The position numbers were made by a program, and so were the translations under genes. Source: Lolium rigidum (lineage: Eukaryota; Streptophyta; Magnoliopsida; Poales; Poaceae). Taken from it: a stretch of 64,000 nt of DNA. Positions 22,978 through 31,990 of this stretch are shown one piece after another. The notes under the pieces were generated by a model, which saw only the letters and a program-made list of their open reading frames with translations, had not been told where the DNA came from and did not search any database. The DNA is taken from NCBI RefSeq assembly GCF_022539505.1, contig NC_061508.1, forward strand, positions 61,885,754 to 61,949,753, written 5' to 3'. Each line of letters opens with the position of its first letter. The first letter of the stretch is position 1.

Positions 22978-23110
22978 TGTTAGATGTATATATCTGTCTA
23001 TTGTAGTTTCCCCATATGTTAGGGGGCTTTCTGCATATGTGCACCTGTACATGTACTATATATTGTGGCCTTTGGCCCTCTGGTAATACAACAAGCATAT
23101 TTCCCTAACA
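22978..23110 (+). repeat. 3' LTR of the copia element (133 bp)
   Basis: It is a near-identical partner of 18413-18547. It begins TGTTAGATG after the polypurine tract and ends CCCTAACA before the GTGAC duplication. Confidence 0.95.
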
Positions 23111-23822
23111 GTGACAACCCCGGGAGCTGGTGTTGTGTGCCTCTTGTTGCATCCGGTTTGTACGTTTTTTTTTTTGGCATGGTATTGTAAACAAGGCAAT
23201 ACGTGACTTCGCTTATAATCTGGGTCAACTATCTGCATACACTCTTTTCAACAGATATAGACTGTCTTAAATAAAAATAAAAATACTAAGAGTGAGAAAC
23301 CGAGTGTAGTTGTCAAGGTTTTAGTGGAGGCATTATTTGTAGACTGGTTCCTCCTCTTTTGGACCGTAATCAATTGGACTTTGGAGAAATGGGTGATGTG
23401 TACATAAATGGTCGCGGCCGCTAATAATTATGTCACTCTCTCAAAAGTCTCAACTGGTAGCCATCGTAACGATGGGCCAAGTCTGCTTGGAGTGCCAAGT
23501 CTGCGTGAAGTCTACAGGGATGTCATAGTTAATGGAAATATATGTAATGCCTGCAATTGATACTGGACAGCTAACATTTTCATGTTGAGCTAACAGCTGA
23601 TCTTGACATAAAAGACCATCTAAAATAAGCTAACAGCCTAACAGGTAGTGTGCGACGTTGATGGTCATTTGTTGGAGACGTCGTCTTTGAGTTTTTTGGG
23701 CTCGCGGTGTGACGGGCTTGCGGCGGTTCGGGTAGATGGCTATGTGGTCGTGGGAGGAGGACGTCGGGCGGTGGCATCGGGCGGTGGGCCTGGATCTCCC
23801 ATGCACTACATGGGAATGTATG
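23111..23822 (+). other. Duplicated host unit 2
   Basis: Collinear with unit 1 (13785-13833, then 15424-15590, then 16680-18140) but lacking the solo LTR, the LINE-like insert and the TLDc first exon. It moves directly from CGATGGGCCAAGTCTGC (23472) to the AAGTCTACAGGGATGTCATAG segment matching 17810. No coding sequence is recognised. Confidence 0.6.
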
Positions 23823-24385
23823 TTTTTTAACTGGACTTGTAATCTGGGTCAACTATCCGGCACAGACAGATATCCATCGCCTTAAACTAAAAATGAAAAC
23901 GGAGAGTGAGAAACCAAGTGTTTTGGACCGTAATCGTTTGGACTTTGGAGACATGGATGATGCCATGAAATTTTTTTTTTTTTGAACTCATGGATGATGG
24001 CATGATTGATGGGTACAGCGTGCTCACGAAATGGTGGCGGCCACTCTCTGAAGCGGTAGCCATCGTAAGGATGGGCCGAGGCTGCCCGGAGTGGCAGAAG
24101 AGCAACACGTTTCGTCGCTCGAGCGAGCCTTTGCTTCCACTCCCCGGCCCCACCAGTCAGCGCCCACCCTGCCGCGTCGGCGTGGCGACCGCCGCAGGCG
24201 GCCAAACCAGCCGGAGCGCCCCGCGTGTCCTGCTCGCCCCCAAATCGACGATTCCGCTCCGGCACCGGAACGCACGCTCCCTCGACGCCACGAATTAGCC
24301 GCTCTCGATCCCAGCAACGAGGCGGCCTCAAGAGCTCGCCTGGCCCCTAGGCTCCGGGCAGAACAAGGGCGCGCGTGTCGCGGAG
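23823..24385 (+). other. Host unit 3: upstream region of the TLDc gene, with a short retroposition scar
   Basis: It repeats the CTTGTAATCTGGGTCAACTAT block and the TTTTGGACCGTAATCG block of units 1 and 2 and leads to the TLDc ATG. At 23952-24005 a 17-bp direct repeat (CATGGATGATGCCATGA, one mismatch) flanks only 20 bases that are mostly T. This looks like an extremely short minus-strand retroposon insertion. The rest is probable promoter and 5' UTR. Confidence 0.55.
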
Positions 24386-26459
24386 ATGGGGTACATGCCG
24401 TCGCTGGGCGGCAAGGCGGCGCACCTCGTCTCCGACCTTGCCACCGTCATCCTCAAACCCGTCTCCGAGCGGTAGCCCTCCTCTCACCTCCCTGTGAGAA
24501 CCCCACCTCCCTCTGCACTTCTGTAGGTCAAGACACCAAATGCTTGCTTGTTCGTCTCCATTTCTTCGTGTAATTTGCTTAATTGGCCAATTCCTAGGGT
24601 TCAAGGATTGCGATTGGCGATGATATCTCTATGTTTTTTTCGACTAGGCTGTGCCCGAATCTCTCGGTTTAGGGCACCCCTTCTCTGTTGCTCATGCTGC
24701 TAATTCAAGTTAATGGCAGACACTCAGTACTAGCGGTGTGATTGCTGATATCTGGATGCTTTAGGGCTTAAACTGTGGAGCTTCCATTTGGAGTAGAGCT
24801 GTAAAACTAAAATAAAACTGAACCTTTGATATTTCGGTAACTTGTTTAGGAGCAATGTTGTATACCCCACGAGGTGAAAACACAAACTCTATCATTCTGT
24901 TGGCCATGCTTGGGTTACAACCTTAACATGCCTATTTAGGAGGCCCACTGAAGGCCAGGAAAATCTATATAATGATGAAGATGGTGAAATTCCTAATGGC
25001 CCTGACTTGGTGGTTTCAGGCAAAAACCAAGCCACGTGGTTGATAGTGAAATAGCAAGTCAGGCATGGTCAGTTTTGTCCGCTTTGGATCTCAAGGGATC
25101 GAAGGAGTCTGCTTCAAACCATAAGTTGCCAGCTATGTCTGAACCATCGATGCTTTTGTGAGAAAGGATGCCAAATGTTCTTTATCAATCTCTTCATGTT
25201 CTTGTTCAAGGAAGGAACTGGATGTTGGTTTACAGGTTATCTCTTGAATCCAAATTTGTCCTGATTATTAGCATTTTGCCAGCTCGTTGATTCTTGGATG
25301 TCTACTTTCATAATTTTGCAGTACCTGGAGGCATATGATATCTCTATCTACTTTGTATAGAAGGAGCATTCTTTCTGCTGGTGATTCACTTTTGGTATAA
25401 CTTTCACTTTCCATACCCCTGTGTGCAATATAATATCGTCTGAATATAGTATATAATGCTACATGCTTGTGAAGTGGCACTGCCAACTTTACTGCATGTA
25501 CCAAGCAGGTTTGTGTAACTCTTTCATCCACCCAATTAATTGTGCATTCCCTTGCGTTTCTGTTAGACTTCTCAGGGCATGTGAACCACTTAATTTTGTT
25601 GGTGCATGTTACATTTTCCCCACAATGGCAGCAAAGTTGCTTTGGTTGCATCTGGAACTTTCCAGCATGCTCTACCTGAACCTGCATCATGCATGTTTCT
25701 TAATTTAGCTAATTTTGGTGATATTGTTACATTGTTGTTTGGATTGAATGCCTCTATAAAATTACCGTTGATACGTCCACATATTATGTGTAACGTAGGA
25801 GACATGCCTATTTTCCAATGGGGGCGGGTTATTTGGAAGCTTAAAATGTGAAAACATTGTATAGTCTGACTGCAAGTTAGCTCTCAGTCTAGTTCCCATT
25901 TTGTGTGAGAATGATGGAGTTCAGTAAGTAAAGCTACTGCATGAGTCACTGAAAGCTTTGCCTTTCACAGAGTATTCCATTCATTTGAACGTAAGAAAGA
26001 TGATTTGATTAGATTTCATTTCTAGCTTCTGACTTGCTAAGCAAACAATTGCACTCTTCGGTGCCATTTGGTTTGGTCCTTAGGCACTGCAATTCCAGGG
26101 ATTTTGGCTATATAGTTTTTTAAAATTGTATTACGGGTACCAATGTTGTTTTGGTTACGATTTTCTCCTTTGATATTTGTACAATTTATGTTCTCAGGTC
26201 AACTAACTAAATTGTGTTGTGGCAGATAGTTGGGGATAAAAAGAAGCAGTTTTGGGGGGTTTGGTAGAAGCCCCTTTGCGTCCAATCATGCAAAGAAAGT
26301 ATCAGGTTTTACTCCCACGCATATTCGGATCGTGTTTCTTGGATGCATACTTTACCTGGCATGAATACACTGATTGTCGTTTACACTATCTTTCAGGGTA
26401 CTAACAACTGCTTGTGTTCACCAATGCAGCTGGTCATCCTGTTATATATCGTTCAACAG
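24386..26459 (+). pseudogene. TLDc-domain protein gene, 5' exons, broken
   Basis: Exon 1 (24386) encodes MGYMPSLGGKAAHLVSDLAT and runs into a stop at 24473. A likely exon near 24945-25020 encodes EGQENLYNDEDGEIPNGPD. An exon ending at 25235 has SEPSMLL, an in-frame TGA, then LYQSLHVLVQGRNW. 25322-25394 encodes TWRHMISLSTLYRRS. 26225-26305 encodes IVGDKKK, a frameshift, then GGLVEAPLRPIMQRKYQ. 26397-26459 encodes GTNNC, a frameshift, then VFTNAAGHPVIYRSTG. These are successive pieces of the TLDc domain (NCOA7/OXR1-type, implicated in oxidative stress and V-ATPase regulation in other eukaryotes). The order and splice sites are those of a plant TLDc gene. Stops and frameshifts in several exons make it a pseudogene, unless some are sequence errors. 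The remaining exons lie at 28423 (copy 1) and 37781-38311. Introns between hold nothing else I recognise. Confidence 0.82.
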
Positions 26460-26589
26460 GCATTTTATTTCTATTTCCTTGACATGATTTGCGCAGGGAC
26501 ATGGAAAAGTGGAAACACACCTTCTGCATGTAGTTTGCCAAAACGTACTACATATTATTGAACAGAGGTAGTAGTTTCAATCTTTTTAA

Positions 26590-28012
26590 GAACATCTCCA
26601 CCGGCGCACCTCATAGCAGTGAAAATGGGCTCATACCGGCGCGCGCCCCAAATAGCGCCGGCGTTTTTTCGAGCCCAATAGAAGCGTGGCAACCCCGTGC
26701 CAGCCCCTTCGCGAAGGGCGCGAATCGGGCGCACCGGCGCCTTGCGGCACGAAATTTTTTGGACGTGGGAGCCGCCAGTCAGCTACACATCCCAATAGTC
26801 GACACCAGCAGGGAGTAGCGAGATCGACGCGTCAGCGGCACGTTCAAGTTTAATCTAACCATTGCCTACCTCGCGATGGAAGTTATTGGCGCGCAGCGGC
26901 GGTGCAGTTTCCGCAGAGGCGCAGCGAACCGTCTCGTCGCGCCTAGCTCTCCGTGCCGGCGTTAATGAGCGCCACCGCTCCCCCGCCTCCCTCCGGCCTA
27001 TAAAAAGGGCGCTCTCACATCGTCCCTCACACACAAACCCTAGCGCCTCTCTTCCCAACCCTAGCAGCCGCCATCCCAAGAGACGATGCCATGGCTGGTA
27101 GAGGCCGAGGCCGAGGTCGCGACCATGGCCGCGGCAGAGCCGCACGGTCGCCGCCGTCTTCATCATTGGACCTGCATGAAGAGCATGAAGTGATGTTCGA
27201 GTTTGTTGTCGTCCTCAAGGGCGACCCACTCGGCATCCAGAGGCTGTCGGACAAGTTCGCCGACTTCGTCGCCAGCAACGAATCGGCCGCGCTGCATCTG
27301 CGGGAGGCTGGCTGCGACTGCTGCCGGTGGGCGGTGGACGTGCTCTTCGACGGGCGCGGCAAGATGTACCTCCACACCGGCTGGGTGAAGTTCACGCGCT
27401 ACCACGACCTTGAAGCTGGCTACGTGCTCACATTCTCCTACCTTGGCGACGCAGAGATGAGCGTCATGGTGTTCGACGACACGCGCTGCCGCCGACACTA
27501 CCACGGCGACAACGATGAGGCAGAGAGGACGATTGAACACGCCGAGTGTTGTTTCTTCGCAACGAAAACAAGCACGGAGGTTTCTAGATGTTCTTCCTCG
27601 AAAGGACCAACATGGCGATCATCAGCAGCTGGATTTTCCAGTTTGGGTGCCTGGGAGTGTTATTTCTTGGCAGCGATTAATCGAAATCTGCGATGCCAAC
27701 ACTAGTTAGGTTTCCTAATTTTGCAATTTTTTAACTATGTATTAGTTTGTGGAAACCATGTTCCAAATTATGTCTTAGTTTATGTAAACCATGTTCCCAA
27801 TTATGTATTAGTTTGTGGAATGTTCCTCCTCTTTATTTGAATTTCTATACTTTTATTTGAGATTTTAATTCAAAATCATCTATCGGGGCTGTCGTATGGG
27901 GGACGCCGGTGTGGAAGCAGCTCCCTCAACTGGAGGATGTTGTGCCGGCGCCACCCATACGACAGTACCAGTGCCCTGCCGGCGACTATCTGAGGCGCCG
28001 GTGGAGATGCTC
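26590..28012 (+). mobile_element. PIF/Harbinger-type element carrying a B3-like ORF (1423 bp)
   Basis: Terminal inverted repeats GAACATCTCCACCGGCGC (26590) and GCGCCGGTGGAGATGCTC (ending 28012) are flanked by TAA at 26587-26589 and 28013-28015. TIRs starting GAGCATCTCCA with a TAA/TTA duplication are characteristic of grass PIF/Harbinger elements. No transposase is visible. It carries an ORF with a B3-like domain and its own TATA-like CTATAAAAAGGGCGC at 26999, so it is a candidate Pack-type element. Confidence 0.85.
27091..27705 (+). CDS. B3-like domain protein encoded inside a Harbinger element (204 aa)
   Basis: The ATG at 27091 follows a TATA-like box (about 26999) and a GC-rich leader. 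The N terminus is a Gly/Arg repeat (MAGRGRGRGRDHGRGRAARS). Residues 30-130 have the layout of a plant B3 DNA-binding domain: FVVVLKGDPLGIQRLSDKF, then GCDCCRWAVDVLFDGRGKMY, then HTGWVKFTRYHDLEAGYVL, then TFSYLGDAEMSVMVFD. The C terminus after about residue 130 is acidic, then loses resemblance. A different frame over 27560-27709 (DHQQLDFPVWVPGSVISWQR) looks more protein-like, so a frameshift near 27560 is possible. It is probably an element-borne gene family rather than a cellular transcription factor. Expression cannot be judged. Confidence 0.6.
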   Translation: MAGRGRGRGRDHGRGRAARSPPSSSLDLHEEHEVMFEFVVVLKGDPLGIQRLSDKFADFVASNESAALHLREAGCDCCRWAVDVLFDGRGKMYLHTGWVKFTRYHDLEAGYVLTFSYLGDAEMSVMVFDDTRCRRHYHGDNDEAERTIEHAECCFFATKTSTEVSRCSSSKGPTWRSSAAGFSSLGAWECYFLAAINRNLRCQH

Positions 28013-28039
28013 TAACAACCTTATGTGCTAGTAGCACTC

Positions 28040-28175
28040 TTCTTCTTTTTTTTGACGTAAAACATTATATTAAAATTAAGCTAGCAGGCCCGCCTCATTA
28101 AAAACCTTCCAGCCCCCTTCGATACCTTGGAAGGAAAAGAGTGCGTCTGAAAACCTGCTACTTTGGTCTGGATTA
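28040..28175 (-). mobile_element. 5'-truncated LINE/SINE-like insertion (136 bp) with 17-bp target duplication
   Basis: ATGTGCTAGTAGCACTC occurs at 28023-28039 and 28176-28192, flanking a block that begins with a T-rich run. On the minus strand it ends AATATAATGTTTTACGTC then an A-rich tail, the typical grass LINE 3' end. The block is absent from the duplicate at 37533-37550. Confidence 0.85.
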
Positions 28176-28422
28176 ATGTGCTAGTAGCACTCCACTGACT
28201 CCCTGATACACACCATCAGATGTGCCTTTCCAGAAAGATCAGAAGATTAATATCTTCTTCTAAGTTGGGGATCGTGTTGCAATTGATGTTTCTGTAAAGA
28301 AAGTGTTGTAGTAACGTTATTGCCTTATTTGCTGGGATCGTATTTCTAGAAGTGAATATCAGTTGTCATGCTCCTATGTTTCTTGCTTCTTTAGGATTAT
28401 ACTGGTAAATTTCCAATTGCAG

Positions 28423-28517
28423 GGGCTAATAACTATTTCACGTTTTGCTCCCCGGAGTATTTGGCAATGGGAGGTGGTGGTCAGTGGTCACTTTGAGCTT
28501 TATCTTGATGAAGACCT
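28423..28517 (+). pseudogene. TLDc gene exon, copy 1 (ANNYFTF exon)
   Basis: After the acceptor TTCCAATTGCAG the exon encodes GANNYFTFCSPEYLAMGGGG, the conserved TLDc strand. A 7-base duplication-like insertion (GGTGGTCAGTGGTCAC) then shifts the frame before ALYLDEDL. The donor side is cut by an insertion at 28521. It is a duplicate of the exon at 37781-37867. Confidence 0.85.
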
Positions 28518-28520
28518 GTA

Positions 28521-29373
28521 GGGTGTGTTTGGTAGACTGGGCCTGCTCAGATTTACTTTCCCAGTAGAGATATCTGACCTCATACATGCTAGTCTGAGAT
28601 TTTACTGTGTGTTTGTTACCCTGTATGTGTTGGGAGAATCTGGACAGATACTTTGTTTGGTTAGCCCGTATGTGTTGGGAAAAGTCCAAAGACTAGAAAT
28701 AACATAGAGGTCCAAACTTTTACACAAAGAACCTTGAACAAACAAAATAAAAATCAATCAAGTCCCTGCAGGTAGAAGCTCATCGGCGGCCTGCAATCCC
28801 GTCCTGTAGCTGCCGGCTGCTGTGCAGCGGTGCGTGCATGCCGTGGGGCATGGAGGCCATGGGGCGTGGAGGCCGTGGGGCATGGAGGAGCGTCATGGCG
28901 GCCAGTCCTGCCGGCGGTCGACGGCTGCTGGGGGCTCCATGGGCAGCGGCGCGAGGGGCTCCATGGCGGCGGCACGAGGCGCGTGCGTGGAGGCGTCACG
29001 GTGGCGGCGCGAGGAGGCGCTAGGGCGGCGGCGCGACGAGCCAGGGAGCGGGGACCCATCTCGAGAGAGACCGGAGCAGGAGGAGTGTCGGCCTGGACGG
29101 AGAACGATGGGAGAAAATGGGGAGAGAAAGAACGTGGGGGTGAGGGTCTGGGGGGGTGGGGCGCGGCGAGTGCAGTGTTTTGCGGGACGAGTTCGACCGG
29201 GATGACCAGAGAAGCTCGATTTGAGCTTCTCTCCTCAACCAGGCTCTGAGGCCTTTTTCGTATAGGTTGGGCAGTGCTGAGTTGCCCCGACCCGACCTAA
29301 CAAACACAATCTTTGTCTAAAATCTGGGTTGGGAGGAGAATATCTGGGTTGGCCCGATCTACCAAACACGCCC
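28521..29373. mobile_element. TIR DNA element (853 bp), TIR GGGTGTGTTTGGTAGA
   Basis: The left end GGGTGTGTTTGGTAGACTGG and the right end ATCTACCAAACACGCCC form terminal inverted repeats. The trinucleotide GTA flanks both sides (28518-28520 and 29374-29376). Removing it restores GACCTGTAATCTCTA, exactly as at 37864 in the duplicate copy. The interior has a GC-rich block (28790-29190) with no recognised protein. The superfamily is uncertain (the 3-bp duplication fits PIF/Harbinger or CACTA; the end sequence is Tourist-like or hAT-like). Confidence 0.8.
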
Positions 29374-29400
29374 GTAATCTCTATGCTCTCTCGTGGGAAA

Positions 29401-29810
29401 ATATCTAGTGATACCATCCCTTACATGATACCATGATACAACTTCATAAAATTTGAATTCTAAGTGTCGAAAAATTTAGAAAAAAAATTGTGGCTGTTGA
29501 CAAGATGTGTGTTTACATTCTCTAGATTTTTCACAACCAAATTTAAAATACACCAAGAGAAACAAAAAAGACAAATTGTATGTGAACAATGACATTTTGT
29601 GTTTTTGTCTTTATGTGACACTATTCATGTTTGGTTTCTCATTTTTGTTTCTCTTAGGGTATTTTGAATTTAGTTATGAAAGTTACAGGGACACGTATAG
29701 ACACATCTTGTGAACACCCAAAATTTTGGTTTTAAATTTTTTGACATTTAAAATTTCAATTCTAAAGAGTGGTATCATGGTATCATGTAAGGGATGGTAT
29801 CACTAGATAT
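29401..29810. mobile_element. MITE with 40-bp terminal inverted repeats (410 bp)
   Basis: 29401-29440 (ATATCTAGTGATACCATCCC...) and the complement of 29771-29810 match at 39 of 40 positions, with weaker complementarity beyond. The AT-rich interior has no ORF of note. No clear target duplication is visible, so the superfamily is unassigned. Confidence 0.8.
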
Positions 29811-30280
29811 GTTCTCGCTCTCTCGTACCTCTCAATTCAATAGTCAAGAGCGGGATCTCTATATCCGTAATAACTCCCACACATTTATATCCGTAATAAC
29901 TCCCACGCATTTAACGATGAATTTTGTGATCGTGTGAACCATAAACGTCGTAACCAATTACTTTTGTGTTGTGGTACTTTACTTGTCCGAGATCCGATTG
30001 TCGGTATCAACCATACCTAGTTTGATCTCGTTACCTGATAAGTACGCTTTACTCATTCCGTGATATGACATCCTTGTGACCTAGTCACGTGCTTGCAAGC
30101 CCTAACGATGTGATATCACTAAGAGGGTCACCACCCAGAGTATATCTCTCCGTTATTCGGATGGACAAATCTCACCCTCGATCCATAATCCTCAACTAAT
30201 ACTTTCAGTGTACCCAACACCACCTTTATAGTCACCGTGTTACTGTGTGACATTTGATGTCATTAAAGCACTTATCCCTT
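29811..30280 (-). repeat. Degenerate LTR-retrotransposon fragment
   Basis: It shares order and wording with 50603-50960: ACCTAGTT.GATCTCGTTACC, TGACCTAGTCA/TGATCTAGTCA, GGATG.ACAAATC, ACACCTTTAT..TCACC and GTGACATTTGATG/ATGACATTTGATG. From memory this resembles the LTRs of Triticeae Angela/WIS-type copia elements, which I cannot verify here. A short tandem TATATCCGTAATAACTCCCAC (two copies) lies at 29860-29913. Confidence 0.45.
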
Positions 30281-31355
30281 GGAGCGGGAGGAGGCTGCCG
30301 CGGCTATGGCCTCAGCGGCGGCCTTGGCAGCGAGGGATGCGACCAGAGTGGCGGAGCAAGTGGCGGCTAGATTCCGCTGGGACGACGCCCTAGCCGAGGG
30401 GCAGACACGCCGCCATTCGCCGTCGGGAGGCCTACACCGCCCGCCGTGGGAGGAGTTCCGACCTGCATCAGGCCATCAGGGCACACTGGTAGCATTTAGG
30501 CCACTCGACTACGAGTAACCCGGCCATAATAGGCCTCGCGACGACAAGTAGATAGGACCGTCGTAGTTTAGGTTAACTCGTCTAATCATCTCTATAAAGA
30601 TGATCTTTTTGGCCAATCAATATTAGTGAAAACCTTTTAGCTTACCAGCGTCAGTGTCGGCGGGCCCGGATACCAGCCAGGTGGACGCATAAGCTGACCG
30701 CACCACGTCCGCGCAAACGCACTCATGGAGCTAATTTGGGCCGCGTTTGTGTCCTAACGGACAGTCCGGTCAGTTTTGGGCGGACCCATTTTTTGACTGC
30801 GCGGTCGCACGCGTCGTCCCTCTAAAATGCCCTCGAATCAATCCTACAAATCAAATAACCACTCCTAGGAAAATTTTCTATAGTATTTAATTCTATAAAT
30901 TTCCTATGCAAATCTTTGAACTAAACAGGCAGGTTGCAATTGTCAGATTTATCGTTTGTTTCCTGCCAGCTAGCTCCTGCACACAATTTCATGCACGTGT
31001 GCACATGGCTAATGGCTTCGTCATGGGAACAGGCTGAATAAACGCTGCCCTCACGCATCGCTCGTCACGTCCTCCCTATATACTGCCTGATTCGCAAGAC
31101 ACAAAATACACGGCACCGAAAGTCCCAAACCACTGCCCTCATCCGGGGAAGACGATAGATACATTTACCTGCCACGCGATCCCCGAAACCAGCGCACCTT
31201 GGGCCGCGCGACACCACGCCATGGCGGAAGATCCATCCATCGACACGCGCCGTCGCGACGGTGGACATGCGAGGCGTTGCCGTTCCCGGGCGGGGGAGGC
31301 CGGCCGGAAAGCTGGCGGGCGGCTTACCGGGAAGGGAAAGGAGGAAGATGGGGCG
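30281..31355. other. Transposon-derived debris and upstream region of the MAPK gene
   Basis: The 30279-30518 frame encodes an Ala-rich helical stretch (ASAAALAARDATRVAEQVAA). It is of a kind often seen in grass transposon ORFs, so I do not call it a gene. 30680-30830 is GC-rich with GGACAGTCCGGTCAG and CGGACC motifs, also transposon-like. 30858-30935 (AAATTTCCTATGCAAATC) resembles a MITE end. From about 30950 the sequence may be genuine MAPK promoter. No gene is recognised. Confidence 0.4.
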
Positions 31356-31360
31356 GCGTG

Positions 31361-31370
31361 GCTATATATA
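31361..31370 (+). promoter_or_regulatory. TATA box of the MAPK gene
   Basis: GCTATATATAGC lies about 120 bases upstream of a candidate leader-intron donor (GAG|GTGAGC at 31488/31489). The matching acceptor TTTTTTCTCAATAG ends at 31956, just before the first ATG. This layout (TATA, short leader exon, leader intron 31489-31956) is typical of plant kinase genes. Confidence 0.6.
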
Positions 31371-31990
31371 GCGGCGGCTCGACAGGTATTTCCATAGGCT
31401 TCGCCGTGTTTCCAATCCTCCAATTCACACTCTCACACTGATCGGACGAGCCGGACCTGCTCGTATCTTCAGATCTGCTGCGTCTGAGGTGAGCTTCTTC
31501 TCTCTTCTATTTTTTTTTTCTCTTCTTTCCGGTGGGAAATTGGGTTGCTTCCGGGCTCCACCGCCGCTAGGATGCTCATCGCCGTCTATTTTATGAGTCT
31601 GACTTACAAATTCTTGCGTGTTCATACCATTTCTCAACACACTGAGTGTTGGTTCGTTATCCAACTAAAAGTTGAGGAGTACCACTTTTTTTACACCTCC
31701 TGAGGAATTTGGTTGCCTTAGAGAGATATACTTATTTGTCATGGGACTTGGAAATAGCAACCCCAAGCATATATTGAGCACTTCTTGTGTTCGTGTTGCA
31801 CTTCTAGAGAGTGAAAACTGAGAATAACAGAGAAATAATATGGAAAGCTGAGGTACTTAAGAACGTCACTCATACTTGCGAGCGAATATTTGTTAGGCTT
31901 TGATTATTTTACCTCACATAATGTTACTCATATGTTTCCTTCTTTTTTCTCAATAGAAAATGGCGCTGAGGGTGAATCCTCCTTTACCGC

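Larger units (their letters stand above)
18413..23110 (+). mobile_element. Structurally complete Ty1/copia retrotransposon (4698 bp)
   Basis: The 5' LTR (18413-18547) and 3' LTR (22978-23110) are near-identical, with TGTTAG...CTAACA ends. The PBS TGGTATCAGAGC (initiator tRNA-Met) abuts the 5' LTR and a polypurine tract abuts the 3' LTR. A perfect 5-bp target duplication, GTGAC, flanks it (18408-18412 and 23111-23115). Domain order protease, integrase, RT, RNase H is copia. Coding frames are broken several times, so it is not autonomous now. It inserted exactly in the duplicated host sequence (between units 1 and 2). Confidence 0.96.
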
